Part shown: positions 1-7,282 of the stretch, piece by piece
Position numbering within the stretch: position 1 is the first letter of the stretch
Layout of the letters: each line of letters begins with the position of its first letter
Virus record (IMG/VR): IMGVR_UViG_3300034102_000904
Coordinates: 1 to 30,578 of that record
DNA: 30,578 bases
Reading direction: 5' to 3' (one strand)
From: a virus
Made by a program: the position numbers and the translations under genes
The notes under the pieces: model-generated
Told to the model about the DNA's origin: nothing
Databases searched by the model: none
What the model saw: only the letters and a program-made list of their open reading frames with translations

Positions 1-1426
1 AGTTGGCTTCTTTGTAGAATTGTTTGCGCTTGGTCAAATGGCGCTTGGCAAATTTACAAGTCGAAGTTATGTCCCAGATTTGAACATGCTCTTTGTCTTC
101 TGCTTTTCTTATCCCGCGTCCAATGCTTTGGATAACGCGGACAAAACTTTTCCCGGGTTCCACAAGAACCAAATTAAAAATCCTAGGGATATTAATACCC
201 ACAGCGGCAACACCATAGGTAGCCACAATAATCTTATCAGTGCTGTCTGCAACTTCATCATATTCATCTTGTCTATCTTTTGCTTTGGTTGCGCCTGACA
301 CAAATACTGCTCGCTCGCCCAGTCTCTCTACCAACTGTCGACCACATTCGGTGCGATCAACCAGTACCAGAGTGTTGCCTGTTTCATTTACATGGCGTAT
401 GAGTTCACTCATGGCATCCAGTCTGCCGGACTCTTCCAACAAGTATTTAAGCTCGCTTTGGTAGTTTGAGTATTCCACATGGTCCTGTAACTGCACAATG
501 TTCACATGGCACTGCGCCAGCACCCCTTGCTGTTGTAGTTCGTTGGCACTTAACTTGCTGATCACTGGACCTAGGCTTACTAGCAGAGCTTGGCTTTCAA
601 ACTTCTCTTTGGGCACAGTACCGGTCAATCCCCAACGAATTGGCACTCTAGCCATCACGCTGGTCAGCAGAGTTTTGAGTGCATCTGCTTTGGCCATGTG
701 TACTTCGTCTACCATCACACATACCACATCTTCAATAAAGTCCTGTATGGTCACATTGCCTATGCCTGCTTTGGTATTCTTTAACAACACATTCAAACTC
801 TGCCAAGTGCAGATTGTATGTGTGCAACCGTGTTCTTTTCTGTCGCCAAAGTAAACGCCCACGTCCAGGCCAAGATTGAGGTAGTCCTTTTCAGTTTGTG
901 TGACTAGACTCTTGTTAGGCACAATCACAATTGACCGTCCATATGGCTCTATACTGGCACTCAAGGCTGCTGTCATGATTGTTTTGCCTGCACCTGTGGC
1001 CACTTCTTGTATGCATTGTGGATTGGTCAAAAAGTTGTTCACAATCTCCACTTGGTAGTCACGCAACAGGATAGGTTGCCCTTCTGCAGGATGTCCTTTG
1101 GGCCAAGTCTTGTGTGCAAATGTTTGTTCTGTAACTTGAGCAAACTCAAATGTGGTAGAGTATTCTCTTTGATCATCAAGCTCAATATCGTAGTTGTAGC
1201 GTTCCAGGATGGGCATGATTTCTGGCAAGAGATTGGTGTATGTGCTACCGCCCAATTGGAAGTAGCTGACTTTGCCATCCCAACGACCCAGTCTTACTGC
1301 TGGTAGATATCTTGCGTAAGGTACATCGTACTTGAATGCATTGACCAAGGCCTTGCGCACATCCAAGTCGATGCCCTCTAGCTTGATGTTTACTTCATCT
1401 CGAATTTGTATGGTGCATTGTTTCAT
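1..1426 (-). CDS. uvsW: UvsW-type ATP-dependent helicase, C-terminus cut by window edge
   Basis: Superfamily 2 helicase that in T4 unwinds branched DNA and R-loops and helps switch from origin- to recombination-dependent replication. I translated the minus strand from ATG at 1426; the frame stays open to base 1 (about 475 residues), so the end lies outside. The N-terminal part has the UvsW DNA-binding signature (LGRWDGKVSYF). The helicase core shows Walker A ATGAGKT, a DEVH box (MVDEVHMAK), LTGT (motif III) and motif VI-like QSIGRGIRKAED. Its start overlaps the stop of the preceding 285-aa gene by ATGA, so translation is probably coupled. Family assignment is firm from the motif order and the T4 gene context (uvsX, gp32, gp17 nearby). 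Confidence 0.93.
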   Translation of the reverse strand, partial: MKQCTIQIRDEVNIKLEGIDLDVRKALVNAFKYDVPYARYLPAVRLGRWDGKVSYFQLGGSTYTNLLPEIMPILERYNYDIELDDQREYSTTFEFAQVTEQTFAHKTWPKGHPAEGQPILLRDYQVEIVNNFLTNPQCIQEVATGAGKTIMTAALSASIEPYGRSIVIVPNKSLVTQTEKDYLNLGLDVGVYFGDRKEHGCTHTICTWQSLNVLLKNTKAGIGNVTIQDFIEDVVCVMVDEVHMAKADALKTLLTSVMARVPIRWGLTGTVPKEKFESQALLVSLGPVISKLSANELQQQGVLAQCHVNIVQLQDHVEYSNYQSELKYLLEESGRLDAMSELIRHVNETGNTLVLVDRTECGRQLVERLGERAVFVSGATKAKDRQDEYDEVADSTDKIIVATYGVAAVGINIPRIFNLVLVEPGKSFVRVIQSIGRGIRKAEDKEHVQIWDITSTCKFAKRHLTKRKQFYKEAN

Positions 1427-2280
1427 TGTATAGTAACTTTGAGCACCCTTTGTTGGCGTGCTATTTCTTGTATGAGTTGTTGTGGTTGTCCGGCATACTG
1501 CAAATCTGCCACGGGAAAACGTAAGGGTTGTGCTATTGCATTATACACACTTGTGATGCCATGGGCAAGAAAAAAATCTTGGTGTTGATCAATGTACTGT
1601 TGCATGCCTGGCTCTTTGAAGCTTAAATCCTGATTGAAAAATGCCACATGAAAATCGGCACTGTAGTGACCAAACGGTCGGAATGCATCCTCACCTATGT
1701 ACTCATCATTGTCGTGTGCTAGGTCCTCAACTGTTTTTCCAATTTCACAATAATTGAGATACACAGTTCCAAATTGTATTTGCGGTTCACCCCATTGCGC
1801 CAACTGATCAGGATCAAGTTTCTTTGTTTTGGGCATACCAAACCAAGTGCAAACAAATCTTGGCTTCACACCTTCAAGCACAGTCTCACATCTATGCACT
1901 GCCAGGTTCAATTCTGACAGTGCCTGTCTCACAGCAACTGGTGCCTGTTGCCAGTATTCTGATGTCTGTTGATCTAGCAGTCCATGGTAGCGTTCAAAAA
2001 TGTTGTGCAAGTAATTGAGACTGTTTTGGCTCCAATCAAACCCACGTTCAATAATGGCTTCATGTTGGTTGATTGTTGTGATACATTGTTGGATCATAAT
2101 TTCGGCACGAATGCGCTCTTCCAATTGAGAGCCAAAGCCGTAAAATCTATCTGGATGATCTAATGGATAACTGCCGCGGGCTTGCATACGCTCAACCCAT
2201 AACTCAGCAAGAGGGGTTGCTCGTATTTTAAATTGTAATGTCAAGCCTTGGCTCAGATGTATCAGCAGGTGTTGCGGCAT
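1423..2280 (-). CDS. Hypothetical 285-aa phage protein upstream of uvsW
   Basis: No family recognised. The product is soluble, rich in Gln, His and aromatic residues, with no membrane segment or signal peptide. A central stretch (about residues 60-130) looks helical and may be a coiled or helical bundle; the second half holds many acidic and aromatic positions (DNDEYIGEDAFRPFGHY). It ends in an ATGA overlap with uvsW, so it forms a two-gene unit with the helicase behind the promoter at 2287-2315. The only ATG near the ORF start is at 2280, and no good ribosome binding site precedes it; the predicted transcription start falls on that ATG. A role linked to DNA handling is only suggested by the operon. 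Confidence 0.85.
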   Translation of the reverse strand: MPQHLLIHLSQGLTLQFKIRATPLAELWVERMQARGSYPLDHPDRFYGFGSQLEERIRAEIMIQQCITTINQHEAIIERGFDWSQNSLNYLHNIFERYHGLLDQQTSEYWQQAPVAVRQALSELNLAVHRCETVLEGVKPRFVCTWFGMPKTKKLDPDQLAQWGEPQIQFGTVYLNYCEIGKTVEDLAHDNDEYIGEDAFRPFGHYSADFHVAFFNQDLSFKEPGMQQYIDQHQDFFLAHGITSVYNAIAQPLRFPVADLQYAGQPQQLIQEIARQQRVLKVTIQ

Positions 2281-2286
2281 TGTAAC

Positions 2287-2315
2287 AGTATATACTTACC
2301 GCCGCAAGAAGTCAA
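2287..2315 (-). promoter_or_regulatory. Sigma70-type promoter for the 285-aa gene and uvsW
   Basis: Minus-strand -35 TTGACT (2310-2315) and -10 TATACT (2287-2292) are separated by exactly 17 bp. Only six bases (GTTACA) lie between the -10 and the ATG at 2280, so transcription would begin at or next to the start codon, giving a leaderless or nearly leaderless message. The T-run of the neighbouring terminator abuts the -35 box. Confidence 0.7.
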
Positions 2316-2344
2316 AAAGACAGGTACCTTTTTAGGGGTACCTG
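2314..2344 (-). terminator. Intrinsic terminator after the small-gene operon
   Basis: Perfect 8-bp inverted repeat CAGGTACC (2321-2328) / GGTACCTG (2337-2344) with an 8-base loop. On the minus strand the stem is followed by TCTTTTTG, a T-rich tail. It closes the operon that ends with the 71-aa membrane protein and lies directly before the next promoter, marking a transcription-unit boundary. Confidence 0.75.
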
Positions 2345-2352
2345 CCACAAAG

Positions 2353-2398
2353 CCCGGGCCGGAGCCAACCAATGCCCGGGTTAACCTTGGAGGGTTAA
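2353..2398 (-). repeat. Two further small hairpins after the 71-aa gene
   Basis: CCCGGGC (2353-2359) pairs with GCCCGGG (2374-2380), and TTAACC (2381-2386) pairs with GGTTAA (2393-2398), the latter overlapping the stop codon of the 71-aa gene. With the terminator at 2314-2344 they give three consecutive stems in under 90 bases. Neither is followed by a clear T-run, so they may stabilise the RNA 3' end or assist termination rather than terminate alone. Confidence 0.5.
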
Positions 2399-2610
2399 TC
2401 TTTTGAGTTGACTGTGGTCTTAAACAAGAAGCCACACAGGATAGTGATACCCCAGGCTTGCAACCAAGTGACTTCTTTCACAGAAGGCACTGCATCAACC
2501 AAACAACCATTCCACAGCATGTACACTGGCCAGCTCAGTAAGAAACTCAGTAACAGAATTCCTACAATACCAATCACAACTGCACCAACAAAAACTGCAA
2601 ATTTTTCCAT
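2395..2610 (-). CDS. Small two-span membrane protein, 71 aa
   Basis: Function unknown. An N-terminal hydrophobic segment (about residues 5-33, FVGAVVIGIVGILLLSFLLS) and a second weaker one near residues 50-64 (WLQAWGITILCGFLF) predict a small inner-membrane protein. The middle (LWNGCLVDAVPSVKEVTWLQA) resembles a motif common in small membrane proteins of aquatic phages, from memory only. The start ATG at 2610 has GGAG six bases upstream, which lies in the 3' end of the 38-aa gene, so the two are tightly coupled. It is the last gene before the terminator at 2314-2344. Confidence 0.8.
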   Translation of the reverse strand: MEKFAVFVGAVVIGIVGILLLSFLLSWPVYMLWNGCLVDAVPSVKEVTWLQAWGITILCGFLFKTTVNSKD

Positions 2611-2611
2611 G

Positions 2612-2728
2612 TCACGCTCCGTAGTATTCCAGGCACTTCACAGTAAAGCCTGCTTCGCGCTGTTCATCTGCTTCGTACTCGGTGTCCACCGAGTACAGGT
2701 ACAGGTCGCCATCCCATATTTCATACAT
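2612..2728 (-). CDS. Very small acidic protein, 38 aa
   Basis: A 38-codon ORF, ATG at 2728 and TGA at 2612-2614, with an excellent ribosome binding site (AGGAG six bases before the ATG). The product starts MYEIWDGDLYLYSVDTE and is rich in Asp, Glu and Tyr, with one Cys; no family recognised. It fills the gap between the AAA+ ATPase stop (2730) and the ATG of the membrane protein (2610), which makes it very likely translated. Its last codons carry the ribosome binding site of the next gene. Confidence 0.72.
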   Translation of the reverse strand: MYEIWDGDLYLYSVDTEYEADEQREAGFTVKCLEYYGA

Positions 2729-2729
2729 G

Positions 2730-3758
2730 TTAGGCTCCTGCTGGTTTCATAACAGTGGTCTCTGCCAGGCGCTTCCAGTTCAACACTGACATCTTGCGCA
2801 AGTCTGCAATCTTGAGAGCCATACGCAAACTCATCTCACGCAGACGATTTTTATTCTCGTCCATGAAGGCGATAATCTCGTCTTGCACACACTCGTCAAA
2901 GTCGTAGTCTGCAAACAACACACCGTCCTTGGCAATCTGCTTGATACGCAGGACCTTGTCACGCATGGTGTCCAGGGTCAAGTCCAAGTAGTGGCATCGG
3001 CTTTGCAGTGCATCCAAGTGGTCCCGCAATTTTTGCGAACGCATGGTGTCAAACTTCAAGTTGGTAATAAAAATTACCGAACCCTTGAACTCAAAACTGT
3101 CCGGAATGCCTTCGCTTCGCAGAATGCGACTGTCAGACAACCAGGAAATCTTACGCTTCTTGCCTGAGTCCAAGGCACCCTTGAGCAGGTTAAGAGCAAC
3201 GTCATCTAACAAGATGCTGTCACAGTCATCAAACACCAACACACAATTAGGATCTGAATACTTGTACAGGGTTTGGTACAGGCCAATGGGACTGGCTGAG
3301 CCTTTGACAACCTCGGCCTTAAGGCGTTTGCTGGCCAGTTTGTCGAACAAACAGGCCTTGTCAATTTCTTGCTCAACGCCGTAGCTCTTGCCCACGCCCG
3401 GGGGGCCACTCACAATCATAGCACGGATGTCGCCGCTCACACAGGCCTTGGTCATCTCATGCAGGATGTCAAAACGCTCACGGATACGATCCATGGCCTG
3501 TTCGTCTGTCTCTGCCACCACAGTGGGCTTGAATTTTACAGTGTTTTCTTGCACGGTTTCTCCTGAAGTATACTCAATGTCTGAAATGTTTTCTACCTTG
3601 ACGCGAATGGCAGCAGGGCAGTTGGGAAAGGTACCATCATTTTGCACGGTGACATAGCCACCTTTGGCACCAGTTTGGAATCCACTCACTAGAGTGAACA
3701 CTTGGTTTTGAACAGTTTTGTTGCGGTAAACGCCGCGAACGATACGAATTGCACTCAT
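2730..3758 (-). CDS. AAA+ family ATPase
   Basis: An AAA+ ATPase of 342 residues. Walker A GPPGVGKS sits at about residues 118-125 and Walker B VLVFDDCD at about 173-180. A sensor-1-like strand follows (VIFITNLKF), then DALQSRCHYLDL resembling the arginine-finger region. The first ~90 residues are a beta-rich domain without a recognised fold. I chose ATG 3758 (MSAIRIVRG) over an upstream in-frame start because GGAG lies six bases before it and the promoter at 3804-3832 overlaps the longer version. Similar ATPases occur in T4-like marine phages without an assigned role. It is not the clamp loader gp44 as far as I can judge, and its substrate is unknown. Confidence 0.85.
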   Translation of the reverse strand: MSAIRIVRGVYRNKTVQNQVFTLVSGFQTGAKGGYVTVQNDGTFPNCPAAIRVKVENISDIEYTSGETVQENTVKFKPTVVAETDEQAMDRIRERFDILHEMTKACVSGDIRAMIVSGPPGVGKSYGVEQEIDKACLFDKLASKRLKAEVVKGSASPIGLYQTLYKYSDPNCVLVFDDCDSILLDDVALNLLKGALDSGKKRKISWLSDSRILRSEGIPDSFEFKGSVIFITNLKFDTMRSQKLRDHLDALQSRCHYLDLTLDTMRDKVLRIKQIAKDGVLFADYDFDECVQDEIIAFMDENKNRLREMSLRMALKIADLRKMSVLNWKRLAETTVMKPAGA

Positions 3759-3803
3759 GGTTGGCTCCTTAGTGTGCTGTTGAACTTTGCTGTCTATGTG
3801 TGT

Positions 3804-3832
3804 ATTATAGCAAATTGGCATTTATTCGTCAA
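3804..3832 (-). promoter_or_regulatory. Early-type promoter copy 1 (before AAA+ ATPase)
   Basis: Minus strand -35 TTGACG (3827-3832), 17-bp spacer, extended -10 TGC-TATAAT (-10 at 3804-3809). The initial transcribed region continues ACACACATAGACAGCAAA, identical to copy 2. The -35 and spacer overlap the last codons and stop of the 60-aa gene. Confidence 0.88.
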
Positions 3833-4004
3833 CCGGCGCAAACAATGCTTGGCCTTGTTGCATAAAAACAACAAATGCTTCCATTGTGCTTTCGCTGTAT
3901 AGCATGCGACCGTGTTGTTTGATGTCTTGCAGAGTTTCCAACAAGGGCATGCCTAGGAATTCTGCTTCTTTTTGTAGGTGTTTGATTGCTGTGGCTATTT
4001 GCAT
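3822..4004 (-). CDS. Small hypothetical protein, 60 aa
   Basis: Starts MQIATAIKHLQKEAEFLG; a short, probably helical soluble protein, no family recognised and no membrane segment. ATG at 4004 has AGGAG five bases upstream and sits just after promoter copy 2, which argues strongly that it is a real early gene. Its last codons (for APVDE and the TAA) lie inside the -35 and spacer of promoter copy 1. Size and position fit the small host-takeover-type proteins of T4-like early regions, but nothing in the sequence shows a function. Confidence 0.75.
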   Translation of the reverse strand: MQIATAIKHLQKEAEFLGMPLLETLQDIKQHGRMLYSESTMEAFVVFMQQGQALFAPVDE

Positions 4005-4033
4005 TTGGGCTCCTTTTTGCTGTCTATGTGTGT

Positions 4034-4062
4034 ATTATAGCAGATCGGGATTTAATGGTCAA
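4034..4062 (-). promoter_or_regulatory. Early-type promoter copy 2 (before 60-aa gene)
   Basis: Minus strand -35 TTGACC (4057-4062), 17-bp spacer, extended -10 TGC-TATAAT (-10 at 4034-4039). The TGA stop of the 74-aa gene lies within the -35 box. The leader runs ACACACATAGACAGCAAAA straight into AGGAG. Confidence 0.9.
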
Positions 4063-4283
4063 CCTTTGGAATTCATTTTATCTAAAATTTCTTGCGACTG
4101 CAATCGACCTAATACTATAGTATACATCAAATATACCAGACCCCCAATAGCCAGTGTGGCCACGGTGTACTGAAGCAGTTCCACAGGTGCATACTTTAGC
4201 ACTACCTGAATTGCCACTACCATTATGGCCATGTATCCTAAAATTCCCAGGGTTTTTACTGCGGCTCTAACACGAATATTCAT
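4059..4283 (-). CDS. Small two-span membrane protein, 74 aa
   Basis: Begins with a basic stretch (MNIRVRAAVK) and then two hydrophobic helices at about residues 11-30 and 38-58 joined by a short YAPVELLQ loop, ending in a charged tail (LGRLQSQEILDKMNSKG). It is probably a small inner-membrane protein. No family recognised. ATG at 4283 is preceded by AAAGG at suitable spacing. It has its own promoter (copy 3), placed inside the 3' end of the preceding gene, and its stop overlaps the -35 of copy 2. Confidence 0.75.
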   Translation of the reverse strand: MNIRVRAAVKTLGILGYMAIMVVAIQVVLKYAPVELLQYTVATLAIGGLVYLMYTIVLGRLQSQEILDKMNSKG

Positions 4284-4285
4284 AT

Positions 4286-4768
4286 CTACCTTTCTTTGTA
4301 TGCCACTATTGTAGCAGATCGGGAATTATTGGTCAAGCCCCGCCAGTTTGGAGGGTTATTAGTACTAAAGTACACAGAATTGTGTAGCTGTTCTGTGGGC
4401 ACACCATGCTCCTTGTAGCCCTCTAGCACCATGTCAAAGTACCCATCTGAGGGCAGGCTGTCTAAGTGCCCAGGTTGCATAAAGTAAGTCATGGCGTTTA
4501 CAACACGACCTTGATGTAGTACTTTTTTAGTACGACGATTGTAGTAGTGCGGAAATCCTTCAAGGAGGTCCAGTGCGTCAAGACACTTGGGTGTGATGGT
4601 CCATAGCACGCCATCAACATAGCTATCAGGGCACTTTACAACATCCGCAGGACCTGCAAACCGAAACACATGGTCTAGCAAAACAGCACGACCGTGACTT
4701 ACCGCGGCCGGGCATCGCTGAGACATGCCTTGCGAGTTGGTGTTCATACCATAAGCAAAGTATAACAA
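4286..4768 (-). CDS. Gamma-glutamylcyclotransferase-like (AIG2/GGCT fold) protein
   Basis: GGCT-fold proteins typically convert gamma-glutamyl amines or peptides to 5-oxoproline and free amine; phage versions are of unknown purpose. The 160-aa product has the fold's N-terminal loop YFAYGMNTN (residues 3-11) and the conserved acidic residue in DLLEGFPHYYNR (Glu70), with DGVLWTIT before it. The length is typical. About the last 15 residues are encoded by the DNA of promoter copy 3, so the tail is probably not part of the fold. It lies 5 bp after the 68-aa gene and shares promoter copy 4 with it. Substrate cannot be inferred. Confidence 0.82.
   Translation of the reverse strand: MLYFAYGMNTNSQGMSQRCPAAVSHGRAVLLDHVFRFAGPADVVKCPDSYVDGVLWTITPKCLDALDLLEGFPHYYNRRTKKVLHQGRVVNAMTYFMQPGHLDSLPSDGYFDMVLEGYKEHGVPTEQLHNSVYFSTNNPPNWRGLTNNSRSATIVAYKER
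4308..4336 (-). promoter_or_regulatory. Early-type promoter copy 3, inside a coding region
   Basis: Minus strand -35 TTGACC (4331-4336), 17-bp spacer, extended -10 TGC-TACAAT (-10 at 4308-4313, one mismatch from TATAAT). It lies fully within the 3' end of the GGCT-like gene and would serve the 74-aa membrane protein whose ATG is at 4283. Confidence 0.82.
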
Positions 4769-4773
4769 AAGTA

Positions 4774-4980
4774 TTACCTTTTTAAGATTTCGTAAAATTG
4801 TTGATTGAGCGCATCCATTTCGCTCTGATCCACATAGAAGTCAGTACGGGGGTCATAGTAGGCGCCCTCTTTGTTGCAATAATACAACACTCTGCCTGAG
4901 AAGTTGAACGGGCCTTCCAGTCCAGCACGAGCACTGTATTTGTCGCGCATGTTGTCGACTTCAATAACCTTGTAACCCAT
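4774..4980 (-). CDS. Small hypothetical protein, 68 aa
   Basis: A soluble acidic protein starting MGYKVIEVDNMRDKYSARAG, with a Tyr-rich centre (GRVLYYCNKEGAYYDPRTDFY) that looks like beta strands, and a helical end (ALNQQFYEILKR). No family assigned; it has the look of small conserved proteins of T4-like phages. ATG at 4980 has AGGAG seven bases upstream, following promoter copy 4, so expression is well supported. The GGCT-like gene follows after 5 bp. Confidence 0.78.
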   Translation of the reverse strand: MGYKVIEVDNMRDKYSARAGLEGPFNFSGRVLYYCNKEGAYYDPRTDFYVDQSEMDALNQQFYEILKR

Positions 4981-5010
4981 GCCAGACTCCTGTTTGCTGT
5001 TTAAGTGTTA

Positions 5011-5039
5011 ATTATAGCAGAATGGAAATTATTGGTCAA
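5011..5039 (-). promoter_or_regulatory. Early-type promoter copy 4 (before 68-aa gene)
   Basis: Minus strand -35 TTGACC (5034-5039), 17-bp spacer, extended -10 TGC-TATAAT (-10 at 5011-5016). The leader carries the shared ACAGCAAA just before AGGAG. It lies directly downstream of the stop of the glycosyltransferase gene and restarts transcription at the cassette edge. Confidence 0.9.
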
Positions 5040-5049
5040 CCAACCAAAA

Positions 5050-5790
5050 CTAAACCCAAAGTTGTACAATTTTGGGGTCGCGTACTTCGTGCGGTTTGGG
5101 CTGGCCGTGAAACACCATCACGCAGGTATCAGAGTCAATCACAGCACCTGCTCCCGGCGAGCGAGGCACACGTATGGGAAAGTCGAACCCACCATCGGCA
5201 ATTTGCCAGCGATAACTTTTGATTCGATTGACGTCAAAGTATCTGCGATTGTTGTAGTCAATTGTGGCATTGAGATAGTCCTGGTCTCCGTGATACTGCC
5301 GTACAACTTTGGTCACGTCTTCAGATTTAAATTTTTCCCATACATGTTGATAACGCTCTACATTCCACCACATGATACTGCTGTTGATTCCAGAAAATGT
5401 TTCTTTTTGCAAGTATCTGAAATCTTTAATGCACCAAAACTTTTCTGTGTCAAGATGTGTGATCCACGTTATGTCTCCGTTGATCACAACATCCAAGTCA
5501 AAATACAACAAATCTCCTGAGTAATGTTCAGGATTAAACAACTGCATTTTGTACCACCAGGATTTTTTAGGACCGCCTATACCTGGCCAATCTTCCAAAC
5601 AATGTTTGATCATATGCGGTGGTACTGATCGATCATGTTCTGTGTAAACGTGCATTCTGCAGCCACCACTTAGATGTCGATTCAACATGTTGTACAGCCG
5701 TTCAACATATATCCAGTCATAACCAGTTCCGTGAATAACGCAGGCGCAGTCAATCATTTGGTCAGTGCGGGTTTGATTCTTTTTAGACAT
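5050..5790 (-). CDS. GT-A type glycosyltransferase (GT8-like)
   Basis: Predicted nucleotide-sugar glycosyltransferase of 246 residues. It opens with a short beta-alpha segment (CACVIHGTGYDWIYVERLYNML), then GPKKSWWYKMQLF typical of GT-A proteins around the acceptor groove, and YFDLDVVINGDI at about 96-107, where D98-x-D100 would bind the metal and sugar diphosphate. IMWWNVERY and FHGQPKPHEV near the end match the later GT8-like motifs (Asn-rich loop and metal-binding His). Its ATG directly abuts the TAA of the methyltransferase gene upstream. Sugar and acceptor are unknown; it is the last gene of the minus-strand left arm of the cassette. Confidence 0.82.
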   Translation of the reverse strand: MSKKNQTRTDQMIDCACVIHGTGYDWIYVERLYNMLNRHLSGGCRMHVYTEHDRSVPPHMIKHCLEDWPGIGGPKKSWWYKMQLFNPEHYSGDLLYFDLDVVINGDITWITHLDTEKFWCIKDFRYLQKETFSGINSSIMWWNVERYQHVWEKFKSEDVTKVVRQYHGDQDYLNATIDYNNRRYFDVNRIKSYRWQIADGGFDFPIRVPRSPGAGAVIDSDTCVMVFHGQPKPHEVRDPKIVQLWV

Positions 5791-6420
5791 TTAAAACTGC
5801 CAAACAATTTGGTACTCATCGTAGATTGGCAAATGATTTTTGCTCGCAAGATATTCTAATACTGCGCGACCTTTGCCTGTGCGTTGATAACTGTGGCACC
5901 AACGACTGTTGTCATCGATTGCAACCACAGTGCCTGGTCGTAAAACTGGTTCAATCTCTAAAAATTCTTTAAGGTGATGGTCGGCACTGGCCGTATCATC
6001 ATGCCAATCTACATCATAACTGTCTAAATAAAATAAATCAACTTGATCCAAATCTGTTTGCTGTTTTAACCATGCAACACTATCACCGCACGATACTTCA
6101 AATTGTGTGCTATTGACAAAATCTTTTGCTACTTCACAGGCTGCAGGATCTATATCTACACTACATACGTTTCCTCCGTGGTATTCAACAAAACGTGTGA
6201 ACAATGCCGCGCTTTGTCCATCAGACCAATTGTTAGCAGTTCGTAGCGTGCCAGTTTCAATGATATTAAAGTTTTTGGATTTTTGATTTAGCAACAATCT
6301 CCACATGATGTCAAATCCGATTGCACGATTGTATAATCCATGCGCCAATTGCCCGTGGCTATCAGCATTGATATTCAAAAGAGGATAGTAAGTTTTACGA
6401 TAATGTTCAAGCCAGTTCAT
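5791..6420 (-). CDS. Class I SAM-dependent methyltransferase (TylF/macrocin O-MT-like)
   Basis: A 209-residue methyltransferase. The SAM-binding motif I is IIETGTLR (53-60), followed by the acidic motif II strand VCSVDID (86-91, D89), a GDS motif (112-114) and the post-motif strand LFYLDSYDVDWHDD (129-142), which resembles metal-dependent sugar O-methyltransferases of the TylF type. I chose ATG 6420 over 6459 because it makes an ATGA overlap with the upstream gene. Neighbouring glycosyltransferases suggest that it methylates a sugar. The acceptor is not known. Confidence 0.8.
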   Translation of the reverse strand: MNWLEHYRKTYYPLLNINADSHGQLAHGLYNRAIGFDIMWRLLLNQKSKNFNIIETGTLRTANNWSDGQSAALFTRFVEYHGGNVCSVDIDPAACEVAKDFVNSTQFEVSCGDSVAWLKQQTDLDQVDLFYLDSYDVDWHDDTASADHHLKEFLEIEPVLRPGTVVAIDDNSRWCHSYQRTGKGRAVLEYLASKNHLPIYDEYQIVWQF

Positions 6421-7271
6421 GTTGAGCTTTCTAATGCAGGAGCAATTCTTTTTAGCCATATTCCTGTGCGTATTTCAGTTAGGGTATATTCAGTGTGGCA
6501 GATCTCTACCAGCCACCGATCTCGATTGATATCGTAAGACTTTTCTATGTTGGCCAGGCTCATGCCCACAGGTGCTGCCAAACTGCTCTCATGCACAATG
6601 GGCCTGCAACCTGCAATAGCGGCCTGCACACCAGGTCCCGAATTGTGGTTGACCACTGCATGATAGTTAAACCGCATGTCAAAGCTGTCGTAGGTGCCAG
6701 CAACCGGTCGAGGTTGTTCCACTGTGACATCAGGTGGTAACTGACTCAAGTTCAGTCGATTGCGTGGATGCGGGCGTATACTGATGGGCCGATCAGTGTG
6801 CTGTCTTACCAACTTAATTTGATCCAATACCCATTGTGTCATATCCATACCAGCAACTTGTAAACTGCGAGCATGTTGAGCAGCAATAACTACATTGGGA
6901 CTGGAGTTAAAAGTTATGGCCTGGCTGACATTCAGTGTGCATGGTCGATCCCAGTCTAAATTTTCTTCGTGTCCGTAGTATCCATCTCTTGTGATATTGT
7001 TTACTGCTACCTTCCAAGTCTGCCCACGATACAGCGCACCAATTTCCAAAACAATTACTGGTTTGTTTTGTGATCTATAGTGATCGTATACTGCTCGATT
7101 AGGTGCCATTCTCCCTGCCCACAGTACCGACCAAATTACAGCCGCATCAGATTCCATTGAATTTTCTTGTGTTTGTATACCGCGTGCCTGCAAGTAATCC
7201 AACACAGCTGACATTACAGGTCTGCTGTTTTGAGCACATTGAGAAGGAAAATAGGCTATGTTATTGATCAT
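6417..7271 (-). CDS. KpsS/KpsC-like GT-B type glycan protein, RPHP subtype (paralog A)
   Basis: A 284-aa protein resembling the C-terminal half of capsular polysaccharide KpsS/KpsC-type glycosyltransferases. It has TDRPISIRPHPRNR at about residues 162-175, where the RPHP motif is typical of the family, then HAVVNHNSGPGVQAAIAG, the nucleotide-sugar loop, but without the usual Glu. It is paralogous to the proteins at 8074, 11777 and 12696. The ATG at 7271 is 11 bp from the ATG of the divergent plus-strand operon. It ends in an ATGA overlap with the methyltransferase. The reaction is inferred from fold resemblance only; a non-catalytic role is possible because of the missing Glu. Confidence 0.72.
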   Translation of the reverse strand: MINNIAYFPSQCAQNSRPVMSAVLDYLQARGIQTQENSMESDAAVIWSVLWAGRMAPNRAVYDHYRSQNKPVIVLEIGALYRGQTWKVAVNNITRDGYYGHEENLDWDRPCTLNVSQAITFNSSPNVVIAAQHARSLQVAGMDMTQWVLDQIKLVRQHTDRPISIRPHPRNRLNLSQLPPDVTVEQPRPVAGTYDSFDMRFNYHAVVNHNSGPGVQAAIAGCRPIVHESSLAAPVGMSLANIEKSYDINRDRWLVEICHTEYTLTEIRTGIWLKRIAPALESST

Positions 7272-7282
7272 AAGTACGTGAG

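Noticed and set aside
498-854. Plus-strand 118-aa ORF
   Set aside because: Antisense to uvsW, whose helicase motifs are intact on the minus strand.
3785-5041. The four repeated promoters as a CRISPR-like or attachment-site repeat array
   Set aside because: Repeats are spaced irregularly with genes between them and have full promoter architecture with ribosome binding sites downstream.
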